DNA from: Oscillospiraceae bacterium
GTDB taxonomy: Bacteria; Bacillota_A; Clostridia; Oscillospirales; Ruminococcaceae
Length of the DNA: 11,774 nt
Direction of reading: 5' to 3'
Assembly: GCA_017440445.1 (NCBI GenBank)
Contig: JAFSHE010000218.1
Location: 1 to 11,774, forward strand
Part shown: one piece after another, positions 1 through 6,390 of the stretch
Layout: each line of letters starts with the position of its first letter
Position numbering within the stretch: the stretch's first letter is position 1
Position numbers and translations under genes: made by a program
Notes under the pieces: generated by a model
The model's input: the letters and a program-made list of their open reading frames with translations, nothing else
The model's database searches: none
Told to the model about the DNA's origin: nothing

Positions 1-31
1 ACAAGTAATATATTATAAGTCGAGGTGCCAC

Positions 32-238
32 ATGGAAGATAGTCTGATACTCAAAAACCGCCTTAAAGAGGCACGAACCGAAAAGAAAATCTCACAGGCA
101 GACCTCGCAAAAATGGTGGGTGTTTCCCGAAACACGATAAGCTCCATCGAAACAGGACAATTCAGCCCCACAGCAAAGCTTGCGCTGATACTCTGTATAG
201 CTTTAGACAAAAAGTTTGAAGAACTGTTTTATTTCTGA
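32..238 (+). CDS. Small HTH (Cro/C1-type, XRE family) transcriptional regulator
   Basis: This 68-residue protein is almost entirely one Cro/C1-type helix-turn-helix domain. The HTH core spans about residues 21-42, from SQADLAKMVGVSR to the SIETG segment typical of the recognition helix and turn; the C-terminal helix ends in FEELFYF, as in other short stand-alone regulators of this family. It should bind DNA as a dimer in the cytoplasm; its operator and ligand are unknown. The ATG at 32 is supported by a GAGGTG Shine-Dalgarno at 22-27. In many Firmicutes such minimal regulators sit behind a small membrane protein gene; anything of that kind would lie left of the window, so this cannot be judged. 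The gene ends close to a hairpin shared with the convergent transporter gene. The family assignment is firm; the regulon is unknown. Confidence 0.9.
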   Translation: MEDSLILKNRLKEARTEKKISQADLAKMVGVSRNTISSIETGQFSPTAKLALILCIALDKKFEELFYF

Positions 239-241
239 AAA

Positions 242-266
242 AAAGGGCGGCACACAGCCGCCCTTT
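242..266. terminator. Shared terminator between convergent HTH and MFS genes
   Basis: A perfect 10-bp stem (AAAGGGCGGC, loop ACACA, GCCGCCCTTT) lies between the two convergent stop codons. On the minus strand it is followed by a run of T, so it is a canonical intrinsic terminator for the MFS gene. On the + strand the tail is only TTTAT, so termination of the HTH transcript is probably weaker. Confidence 0.88.
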
Positions 267-280
267 ATCTGTTATGTTTT

Positions 281-1471
281 TTACTTCAGTCGATTTTTAC
301 TATCCTTACGCTGTATAAGCGCTCCCACTATCATTATCATAGGGAACACTATTCCAAACAACAAAGCAGGCTTAAGTTCACCATCGAACAGACCCGTCAG
401 CATGCCGACTGTGGTCGGACCGCCTGAACACCCCAGATCACCCGCCAGTGCAAGCAGTGCGAACATCGCAGTTCCACCCTTTGGAATTTCAGCCGCCGCA
501 AGACTGAACACTCCAGGCCACAGTATTCCGACAGAAAGCCCGCATAATCCGCAGCCCACCAATGACAAAATCGGAAACGGCGACAACGATGCAAGCAGAT
601 ATGAACCAATACACAGAACCCCGCTGAGAATAAGGAACGAATTCAAGTTTATCTTCTCGCTCATCTTCCCATAAAAAACTCGGGAGCTTCCCATCAGCAC
701 CGAAAACAGACATGGGCCAAGCAGGTCGCCTATGGTTTTTGAGATACCAAGTCCACTCTCCGCAAAGGCGCTTGCCCACTGGCTCATAGCCTGCTCGCTT
801 GCACCTGCGGCGAACATCAGCACCACGAATAACCAGAAGCTCTTCATCCCGCAGAGCTGACGAATTCCGTAGCTCTCGCCCTCCTCCGTAAGAGAATATA
901 TAGGCACCTGTGTGAAATACACACTCACCAGCAGCGGGAACACCGCCCAGCACAGCGCAAGTATCTGCCAGCTATCCTTTCCGAAAACACTGAGAAACAG
1001 CGTGGACAGAGCAACTACTCCGACAGTACCCCAGCAGTAGAACGAATGAAGAAGGCTCATAACTCCCGCCTTATTTTCAGTAGGACAGGCTTCTACCACA
1101 GGGCTTACCAGCACCTCGATAAGACCTCCGCCCACCGCATACAGCACCACTGAGGTAAGAAGTCCCGCAAAGGGCGGCATGATATTCGGAAACAGCGAAA
1201 GCCCCGCAAGTCCTGCCGCCGCAAAGATATGCGCCGCCACAAGGCATCTTCGCCAGCCTATCCTGTCAGCGACCTTTGCCGCTACAAGATCTACCGCAAG
1301 CTGAACCAGAAAATTTATCGTTACAAGCAACGTTATCTGCTCCAGCGGCAGCCCGAAACGGTCACGGAATATCAGAAACAGCAGCGGTGCGAAGTTATTT
1401 ACTATCGCCTGAGTTATATATCCGCCGTAGCACGCAAATATCGTGTGACGGCTGTTATTTTTTATAGACAT
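281..1471 (-). CDS. Major facilitator superfamily (MFS) transporter
   Basis: This is a 396-residue polytopic inner-membrane protein with about 12 hydrophobic segments, the usual size for an MFS permease. The loop after the second membrane segment carries the MFS motif A signature ADRIGWRR (residues 68-75, with D69 and R70/R74/R75). The second half starts near SFWLFVVLMFAAGASEQAMSQW, a pattern seen in sugar- and fucose-permease-like MFS proteins. That subfamily hint is weak, so the substrate is not assigned. The start was chosen at 1471 (MSIKNNS) because AAGGAG lies just upstream on the minus strand (about 1480-1485). The open frame extends to 1531, but that longer start lies inside the -35 box and cannot be transcribed from the visible promoter. 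The gene has its own promoter and ends at the shared hairpin, so it appears monocistronic. Confidence 0.9.
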   Translation of the reverse strand: MSIKNNSRHTIFACYGGYITQAIVNNFAPLLFLIFRDRFGLPLEQITLLVTINFLVQLAVDLVAAKVADRIGWRRCLVAAHIFAAAGLAGLSLFPNIMPPFAGLLTSVVLYAVGGGLIEVLVSPVVEACPTENKAGVMSLLHSFYCWGTVGVVALSTLFLSVFGKDSWQILALCWAVFPLLVSVYFTQVPIYSLTEEGESYGIRQLCGMKSFWLFVVLMFAAGASEQAMSQWASAFAESGLGISKTIGDLLGPCLFSVLMGSSRVFYGKMSEKINLNSFLILSGVLCIGSYLLASLSPFPILSLVGCGLCGLSVGILWPGVFSLAAAEIPKGGTAMFALLALAGDLGCSGGPTTVGMLTGLFDGELKPALLFGIVFPMIMIVGALIQRKDSKNRLK

Positions 1472-1502
1472 AGAGAAAGCTCCTTTTTCAGACACTTTCA
1501 CC

Positions 1503-1531
1503 ATTATATATAGTATTCGGGATTTTGTCAA
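1503..1531 (-). promoter_or_regulatory. Sigma-A promoter of the MFS gene
   Basis: On the minus strand, TTGACA (1531-1526) and TATAAT (1508-1503) are separated by exactly 17 bp, a full consensus match. The predicted transcript starts near 1496, giving a leader of about 25 nt that contains the AGGAG site. No operator-like inverted repeat was noticed. Confidence 0.88.
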
Positions 1532-1539
1532 GGGAAAAG

Positions 1540-1638
1540 TTACTTTATATCTATCCAGTATCTCTGCTCGGTCATGCCATTTACTTCAACTTCGTTCTCC
1601 ATGACACTCTTTATTTTAACGCTTTTCACATTACACTT
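1540..1638 (-). other. Short open frame, possible gene remnant
   Basis: Between the flotillin terminator and the MFS promoter, the minus strand holds an uninterrupted frame of 32 codons ending in TAA at 1540-1542. Its last 20 residues, from a potential ATG at 1602, read MENEVEVNGMTEQRYWIDIK. The composition looks more protein-like than typical intergenic DNA, but there is no convincing Shine-Dalgarno and no ATG at the head of the frame. It may be the tail of a decayed gene, a very small peptide gene, or chance. No family was recognised. Confidence 0.2.
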
Positions 1639-1673
1639 TCACAATTTTTGATCTCATGAACTGTTATCTATGA

Positions 1674-1704
1674 TAAAAAATCGCCGCCTCATACAGGCGG
1701 CGAT
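1674..1704 (-). terminator. Terminator of the HPt-flotillin transcript
   Basis: A perfect 10-bp stem (ATCGCCGCCT at 1680-1689, loop CATAC, AGGCGGCGAT at 1695-1704) lies seven bases past the flotillin stop codon. Read on the minus strand it is followed by a T run (complement of 1675-1680), a canonical intrinsic terminator. Confidence 0.92.
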
Positions 1705-1710
1705 AGCTTA

Positions 1711-3267
1711 TTACTGATTTACTGTAAATTCCTCGGGCTTCTTTTCAAGGCTTACTTCGGACTCGGAGTTTATCCCTGCCGCCATAGCCTTTCCTGTAAC
1801 GAAGGAGCTTACCATGGTCTTGAGGTCGATTCCAAGACCGTCAAGCAGACCAGCGGAAGCCTGTGTTGTAGCCTCGGTGATATCCTTGACCATCTTTGCG
1901 GTGTTTCCATCGCCGTACATGGTGATCTTGTCCACGTTCTCCAACGGCTTTGCGATAGCCTGAGCAACTGCGGGCATCTGCTCGAAGTACATCTGAAGCA
2001 CAGCAGCTTCTTCCATCTTCTTCATAGCCTCTGCCTTCTTGTCAAGACCCTCTGCCTCTGCGAGTGCCTTTGCACGGACAGCCTCAGCCTCAGCAAGACC
2101 CTTTGCACGGATACCTGCCGCCTCCTGCTCTGCTGCGAAGCGAGCAGCCTCTGCCCTTGCCTTTTCTGCGGCAGCCTCGTTCTCAGCTGTTACGAGAATT
2201 GCAGCAGCCTCGTTCTTCTTGATCTCCAGCTCTGCTTCCGCATTCTGGATATCCTCGTACTTCTTAGCCTCTGCGTTACGCTGGATGGTATACAGCTCTG
2301 CGTCAGCCTTCTGCTGAGCCGCATATTTCTGAGCCTCGGCAGTTTTCTTTACCTCTGCCTCCAGTGCACGTTCCTTGATCTCGGCTTCCTTAGCCTTGAT
2401 CTCTACCTCACGCTCCTGACGAGCGAGGTTAGCATTAGCAGTCGTGATCTCAATCGTCTTACGCTGCTCCTCCTGCTGGATGGTATATGCAGCGTCTGCC
2501 TCAGCCTGCTTGATATCAGCAGCACGCTTCAGCTCTGCCTGCTTGATAGCAAGCTCGTTTTCACGCTCTGCAATAGCAGTTTCGGAGTCAACTCTTGCGT
2601 CGTTAGCCTTGCGATTTGCCTCAGCCTGTGCGATCTTGATATCACGCTCAGCCTCAGCCTTGGAGATAGCAGCCTTCTTCTTTATCTGCATGGTGTTGTC
2701 GATACCCATATCGGTGATGATACCGTTATCGTCAACGAAATTCTGTACGTTGAAGGAAACTATCTCAAGTCCCATAGCGCTGAGGTCGGGATCTGCATTC
2801 TGCTTTACCTTGTCAGCAAACGCCTGACGGTTGGATACCATCTCCTCCAGACGCATCTGACCTACGATCTCACGCATGTTACCCTCAAGCACCTCACGGG
2901 ATACCTTTGTGATGTACTCCACGTTTTTGTTAAGGAAGTTCTGCTGAGCACGCATAATTATCTCAGGCTCAGAGGAGATCTTTACGTTTACGACAGCGTC
3001 AACGGAGATGTTTATGTAGTCAGCGGTAGGAACAGCCTGTGCTGTCTTTACATCAACGGACATAAGCGCAAGCTCCAGCACGTCGCAACGCTCGAAAAAG
3101 GGAAGCTTTACGGTAGCCTTACCGATAACTACCTTCGCCTTTCTTCTGAGACCGCTTATGATGTACGCCTTATCGGGCGGAGCCTTGCGGTAGCCTGCTG
3201 CAAACATGATAACAACCACCACAACAGCAATGATTATCGGAATAAGAAAGCTTAAATCTTCTGGCAT
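1711..3267 (-). CDS. floT: Flotillin-like SPFH-domain membrane scaffold protein
   Basis: This 518-residue protein matches the flotillin layout and the length of Bacillus YuaG/FloT. A single N-terminal membrane segment spans about residues 7-25 (SFLIPIIIAVVVVVIMFAAG). An SPFH/band-7 domain follows, to about residue 195 (KAPPDKAYIISG, then VSREVLEGNMREIVGQM). A long Ala/Glu/Lys coiled coil comes next, with many AEAE-type steps (about 195-430). The C-terminal region (about 425-500) includes QMYFEQMPAVAQAIAKPLENVDKI, typical of flotillins. Members oligomerise at the cytoplasmic membrane and organise functional microdomains. The ATG at 3267 is preceded by AGAGG (3279-3275 on the minus strand). The gene lies 35 bp downstream of the HPt gene with no terminator between them, and no NfeD-type partner gene is visible beside it. 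The family call is firm; the symbol follows the Bacillus orthologue by resemblance. Confidence 0.93.
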   Translation of the reverse strand: MPEDLSFLIPIIIAVVVVVIMFAAGYRKAPPDKAYIISGLRRKAKVVIGKATVKLPFFERCDVLELALMSVDVKTAQAVPTADYINISVDAVVNVKISSEPEIIMRAQQNFLNKNVEYITKVSREVLEGNMREIVGQMRLEEMVSNRQAFADKVKQNADPDLSAMGLEIVSFNVQNFVDDNGIITDMGIDNTMQIKKKAAISKAEAERDIKIAQAEANRKANDARVDSETAIAERENELAIKQAELKRAADIKQAEADAAYTIQQEEQRKTIEITTANANLARQEREVEIKAKEAEIKERALEAEVKKTAEAQKYAAQQKADAELYTIQRNAEAKKYEDIQNAEAELEIKKNEAAAILVTAENEAAAEKARAEAARFAAEQEAAGIRAKGLAEAEAVRAKALAEAEGLDKKAEAMKKMEEAAVLQMYFEQMPAVAQAIAKPLENVDKITMYGDGNTAKMVKDITEATTQASAGLLDGLGIDLKTMVSSFVTGKAMAAGINSESEVSLEKKPEEFTVNQ

Positions 3268-3302
3268 GATAATACCTCTACTTTCTGCGGAATGACCGCT
3301 GT

Positions 3303-3668
3303 TTAATTCAGCTTATCAGCGATAAGCTTTGCTTTTTCATACGCTGTACGGAGTTTTTCAAAATCATCCTTGTAACAGGAGAAATTTCCCGCCCGTACAT
3401 CGTCAACTATCTTCTTTGCGGGATTATATACGCCGTTAAGACCCACGTTTCCCGAAAGGCCCTTAAGCGCATGAGCACGATTTTCTATCGCACCATGGTC
3501 ATCCGATGCGACTGCCTCGGAAAGCTCCTTTACGACATTATCAGCAGCTCCGAAGAACTTTCTGTAATACTTAAGGAACATATCCTCGCTGTCCATAAAT
3601 CTTTCGATCATTTCTGTACAGTCAAGACCGACCTCTGTAAACTCACTGCGTATCTCGCCGGTAATCAT
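3303..3668 (-). CDS. Single-domain histidine phosphotransfer (HPt) protein
   Basis: This 121-residue protein consists of one HPt four-helix bundle. The phospho-accepting histidine is His66, in the signature ENRAHALKGLSGNVG (residues 62-76); the conserved Lys and Gly after it (K69, G70, G73) are present. HPt proteins relay phosphoryl groups between a hybrid kinase receiver and a response regulator in the cytoplasm. No kinase or receiver gene is visible here, so this is an orphan whose partners are encoded elsewhere. The start at 3668 (MITGEIRSEF) is supported by AGAGGTG just upstream; the longer open frame to 3725 adds a Cys-rich stretch without a ribosome site. It has its own promoter and is the first gene of a probable operon with the flotillin 35 bp downstream. 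Domain identity is clear; the pathway is unknown. Confidence 0.88.
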   Translation of the reverse strand: MITGEIRSEFTEVGLDCTEMIERFMDSEDMFLKYYRKFFGAADNVVKELSEAVASDDHGAIENRAHALKGLSGNVGLNGVYNPAKKIVDDVRAGNFSCYKDDFEKLRTAYEKAKLIADKLN

Positions 3669-3743
3669 AGCAACACCTCTTTTAATCAAAATGAAACATG
3701 CTGCGCAATGCGTCTGTATCGTCACAAATTACGCTACAATAAT

Positions 3744-3772
3744 ATTGTAACATTTACATTCAATTTCGTCAA
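3744..3772 (-). promoter_or_regulatory. Sigma-A promoter of the HPt-flotillin operon
   Basis: On the minus strand, TTGACG (3772-3767) and TACAAT (3749-3744) are spaced by 17 bp, one mismatch from consensus in each box. The predicted leader before the HPt ATG is about 70 nt. Confidence 0.78.
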
Positions 3773-3823
3773 GATACATAAATAAAATTGTCATATCTCA
3801 CAAAAACTAGTGTTGAAACTATT

Positions 3824-3856
3824 AAAAAACACCGTAACGGGATCGTTACGGTGTTT
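3824..3856 (-). terminator. Terminator of the GH26 lipoprotein gene
   Basis: A perfect 13-bp stem (AAACACCGTAACG at 3827-3839, loop GGAT, CGTTACGGTGTTT at 3844-3856) lies just past the stop codon at 3878. On the minus strand it runs into a T tract (complement of 3824-3829). It insulates the mannanase gene from the HPt promoter about 50 bp further on. Confidence 0.93.
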
Positions 3857-3877
3857 CCACTATTCATGATTGCAGGA

Positions 3878-5200
3878 TTACGATGCGTTTTTAAAGAACT
3901 CCCAGTTTTTGATCGCCTGGGGAATATCCTTTGTACCGGTACGGAAGGCAGGCAGGTCCTTATGTGACACGATGATGTCATTTGCAAAATACTCTGCCAG
4001 CATCTCACTGGTCAGTCTGCCGTCAGCAGGAGATGGTGTGCCGTCAAAAGCTACTCTGTCATAGATAAAGTCGCCATTCCATGTCATATAGTACAGCCAC
4101 ATAGCGTCATTTGCGGCACAGTCAGCAGGGTCGGGAATATATCCGCACTCCGAAAGCGCAAGCATCTTGCCGCTGTCATCAGTCATAGCCTTAAGGTTAT
4201 CATACTGACCCTTCTGTGCCGAATGATCCTCAGAATTTGCATAGTAGTCAACACCCGCTATATCGTATGCATTGGGGCTTACCTTACAGTGCTTGGACTG
4301 ACCGTTCCACACCCAGATGATATTTGTAAGCTTATGATAGTTCTCCATTCTGTCGAAGATCATGTACCACAGCTTCTGGAAAACCTCGTTCTCAGCAGAG
4401 GACTTGCCCTGAAGTCCCCACCAGAACCAGGAGCCGCTTGCCTCATGCAGAGGACGGAACAATACTGTAATGCCTTCCTTCTCCAGACGCTGGAGCTTTG
4501 TAGCAATAAGATCGATATCATGGATCACCTGCTCATACTCCTTTGTACCGGGAGTTACAGCCTTGATCTGGTCCCAGTTCTTGATATCCTCCTGATAGAA
4601 CGCATAGCCCATGCTGTGGTCATCCACATCCACAGGAACGTTCCAGTGCCATGTGAAGGTAACAAGTCCGCCGCACTCCTTGTGCCATGTTATAGCGTCA
4701 TACACCATAGCCTCATTGATATATGACCCCGTACAGAAGATGAAGTCAAAGCCCTTCATGGCAGGAAGATCGCCTGTTGCATCGTAATACACGATATCCT
4801 CAAGTGCCTTTGAATTCTCCATCTGCTGGCATGACAGCATCTGCTTTCCGTAAATGCTGTACAGATAGTTGAACACCTCTAATGTGTCCTCGTTGGAGTT
4901 TTCCGAAACAGGCTTTGACGGGTCTACTGTCTTAGCGTCAAGGGATGCCTTGAGCGCCTCAAAATCAGTCTGATACGCAAGAGCCTTCTCCATGTCGATA
5001 TCTCCGTCCTCGGTGAGGGCAACGGGATTTGAGAGAGGCGCTTCCTCCGCAGGAGGTGTTTCTGTTCCCGCTGAGGAATTCGTTCCATCACCCTGAGAAA
5101 CCGATTCAGTTGGTACAGAGGTGCTTTCCGTATTGCCGCCGCAGGCTGTAAGAGATAATATCATAGAAACAGCCAGAACAGCGGATAAAAATCTTTTCAT
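3878..5200 (-). CDS. Secreted lipoprotein, glycoside hydrolase family 26 (beta-mannanase type)
   Basis: This 440-residue protein has a lipoprotein signal peptide (MKRFLSAVLAVSMILSLTAC, lipobox LTAC with Cys20). A Ser/Thr/Glu/Pro-rich linker runs to about residue 58, and a GH26-like catalytic (beta/alpha)8 domain covers about 75-435. The putative acid/base is Glu253 in FRPLHEASGSWFWWG (residues 248-262), and the putative nucleophile is Glu351 in ALSECGYIPDP. The FTWHWN segment near 182-187 also fits the family, as does the SwFWWG substrate-site motif. The likely role is endo-cleavage of beta-1,4-mannan outside the cell while tethered to the membrane; other GH26 specificities cannot be excluded. 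The ATG at 5200 is preceded by AAAGGAAG; a longer frame to 5239 would disrupt the signal peptide. No dockerin, cohesin or carbohydrate-binding module is visible. The gene has its own promoter and terminator. Confidence 0.9.
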   Translation of the reverse strand: MKRFLSAVLAVSMILSLTACGGNTESTSVPTESVSQGDGTNSSAGTETPPAEEAPLSNPVALTEDGDIDMEKALAYQTDFEALKASLDAKTVDPSKPVSENSNEDTLEVFNYLYSIYGKQMLSCQQMENSKALEDIVYYDATGDLPAMKGFDFIFCTGSYINEAMVYDAITWHKECGGLVTFTWHWNVPVDVDDHSMGYAFYQEDIKNWDQIKAVTPGTKEYEQVIHDIDLIATKLQRLEKEGITVLFRPLHEASGSWFWWGLQGKSSAENEVFQKLWYMIFDRMENYHKLTNIIWVWNGQSKHCKVSPNAYDIAGVDYYANSEDHSAQKGQYDNLKAMTDDSGKMLALSECGYIPDPADCAANDAMWLYYMTWNGDFIYDRVAFDGTPSPADGRLTSEMLAEYFANDIIVSHKDLPAFRTGTKDIPQAIKNWEFFKNAS

Positions 5201-5262
5201 TCTGATCTTCCTTTCGTAAAGTAAATTAAGTAAAAACATCTTCGGTTTTAGCTAATATAAAT

Positions 5263-5291
5263 ATTATACAGCATTTCACACGGAAAAACAA
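5263..5291 (-). promoter_or_regulatory. Sigma-A promoter of the GH26 gene
   Basis: On the minus strand, TTGTTT (5291-5286) and a perfect TATAAT (5268-5263) are 17 bp apart. The predicted leader is about 55 nt to the ATG at 5200. Confidence 0.75.
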
Positions 5292-5415
5292 GTGAATTTT
5301 ATATTGTTGTGCTTTTTGCATAATCAGAGAGTGTGCTGTACCATGCCAGCGGAATGTTTGTTTGTTATTTTTTCACAAATCACCAAAGTGCCAGGAATAA
5401 AATATCGGAAAGTTG

Positions 5416-5444
5416 TTGAAAAATATTAAAAGATATGATATAAT
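5416..5444 (+). promoter_or_regulatory. Sigma-A promoter of the GSF-repeat / glycosyltransferase-like operon
   Basis: TTGAAA (5416-5421) and a perfect TATAAT (5439-5444) are spaced by 17 bp. The predicted start lies near 5451, giving a leader of about 80 nt before the ATG at 5532. Confidence 0.75.
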
Positions 5445-5531
5445 ATAAAAGATAATTGTGCATTTTTTCGTTGCAAAATGTAACAATGGTTAGTGCACGC
5501 TACCAAAACCCGCTGTTCCTTGGAGGCTGAA

Positions 5532-6383
5532 ATGGATTGTGCTTTATGGCTTAACAGGAGAAAGATTTTCTCCGCGGATGAGATATCCGCTTATTTTGAT
5601 ATAGCTGCGATCCGCGGATACTTCCTCGGTGGCAGCCTTTGTACGTGGCTCGCAGAGCACGGCGGAGAGATGTATCTGGATGCACTTTCTGCGCTGGATC
5701 CTGCCGACCCATGTCTTAACGACCGACTGACTGAGATATTCACGCAGAAAAGAAATACCATCCCTGTTCACAGGGCTGACGAGCAGCTTATAAACGCTGT
5801 TGACCACTTCAGAAACGGTGAAGCTCCTGCGGCAATATCCGAAACATGCAGCTATAACGGAAGTTTCCGCTCAGACAGTATGGTAGGCAGCTCCTTCGCA
5901 AATGCGATGGGTTTCGGCTCGTTTAAGTACGGCTCTTTCGGATTTGGTTTCGGTTCGTTCAGAAATGTACTGAATTACAGCTCTTTCGGATACGGCTCGT
6001 ATAATTACGGAAGCTTTTCACGTTCCTCCTTCCGTCTGTGGGAGTGGGAATGGGATTGGCGCTGGTACCTCGGCTCTTTCCGCAGTGGCTCGTTCAGATA
6101 CGGCTCTTTCAGTGGAGTTGTCGGTGCAGGGTCATACAGACTCGGTTCATTCAACTACGGATCGTTTGCTCACGGGTCATTCAATTATCGTCAGCTCGGA
6201 CAAGGCTCATTCGGGTTCGGTTTTTCACAGTGGCAGGGCTTTGGTTCTTACAGGGGAACTGCATTTTCAGGCACTTCGGGAAGCTGTCCTATGCTCTCCT
6301 CTGACGAGTACGACGAGATAATGTACCGCACACTGGGTATATGCCCGCTTAACCGCTTCGGCTACGGAATACATCTGATATGA
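5532..6383 (+). CDS. GSF pentapeptide-like repeat protein of unknown function
   Basis: I do not recognise a named family. The 283-residue product has three parts. An N-terminal region (about 1-100) looks helical and globular and contains EISAYFDIAAIRGYFLGGSL followed by a WLAEHGG segment. The middle (about 109-242) holds 15 GSF/GSY triplets, many in exact five-residue phase. A short C-terminal block (about 255-283) reads SSDEYDEIMYRTLGICPLNR and then FGYGIHLI. Residues 170-178 form a strictly alternating Trp patch (WEWEWDWRW). There is no signal peptide or membrane segment, so it is probably cytoplasmic. The start was set at ATG 5532 because GGAGG lies at 5522-5526; a GTG at 5493 in the same frame lacks a ribosome site. 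The stop overlaps the GAGG site of the next gene, so the two are probably translationally coupled. It could be an aromatic beta-helix resembling pentapeptide-repeat proteins, or a modified substrate of its neighbour. Both ideas are inference. Confidence 0.82.
   Translation: MDCALWLNRRKIFSADEISAYFDIAAIRGYFLGGSLCTWLAEHGGEMYLDALSALDPADPCLNDRLTEIFTQKRNTIPVHRADEQLINAVDHFRNGEAPAAISETCSYNGSFRSDSMVGSSFANAMGFGSFKYGSFGFGFGSFRNVLNYSSFGYGSYNYGSFSRSSFRLWEWEWDWRWYLGSFRSGSFRYGSFSGVVGAGSYRLGSFNYGSFAHGSFNYRQLGQGSFGFGFSQWQGFGSYRGTAFSGTSGSCPMLSSDEYDEIMYRTLGICPLNRFGYGIHLI
5856..6257 (+). repeat. In-frame five-residue GSF repeat region
   Basis: This stretch encodes residues 109-242 of the repeat protein. Fifteen GS[F/Y] triplets are present, plus three SSF variants. 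The aromatic falls in exact period five over F/Y 152-157-162-167, 183-188-193 and 202-207-212-217 (L at 222) then 227. The period unit is Gly-Ser-Phe-x-x, where x-x is often R/N/K then Y/L. Codons for the unit vary widely (ggc tcg ttt, ggc tct ttc, gga agc ttt, ggg tca ttc). Conservation is therefore at the protein level, apart from a few short DNA repeats such as TACGGCTCTTTC at 5928-5939 and 6099-6110. Confidence 0.85.
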
Positions 6384-6390
6384 GGCTGAT

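Larger units (their letters stand above)
5201..5531. other. 331-bp intergenic region with divergent promoters
   Basis: This AT-rich gap separates the GH26 gene (minus) from the GSF-repeat protein gene (plus). It holds the two promoters listed separately, pointing outward, with about 120 bp between their -35 boxes. A 28-codon frame from an ATG at 5343 lacks a ribosome site and overlaps the right-hand promoter. A weak inverted repeat (CATTTT/AAAATG) occurs near 5461-5480. No RNA gene, riboswitch or convincing operator was seen. Confidence 0.6.

Noticed and set aside
216..674. 152-codon + strand frame opposite the MFS gene
   Set aside because: It overlaps the HTH stop, the terminator and the MFS C-terminus. 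The MFS frame has clear membrane segments and family motifs, whereas this one has none.
2039..2827. Ser/Ala-rich open frames on the + strand opposite the flotillin coiled coil
   Set aside because: They are antisense shadows created by the Glu/Ala/Lys-rich codons of the flotillin gene; they have no ribosome sites and no plausible domains.
5343..5429. 28-codon ATG frame in the divergent intergenic region
   Set aside because: There is no Shine-Dalgarno site, it overlaps the -35 box of the downstream promoter, and the sequence resembles no family.
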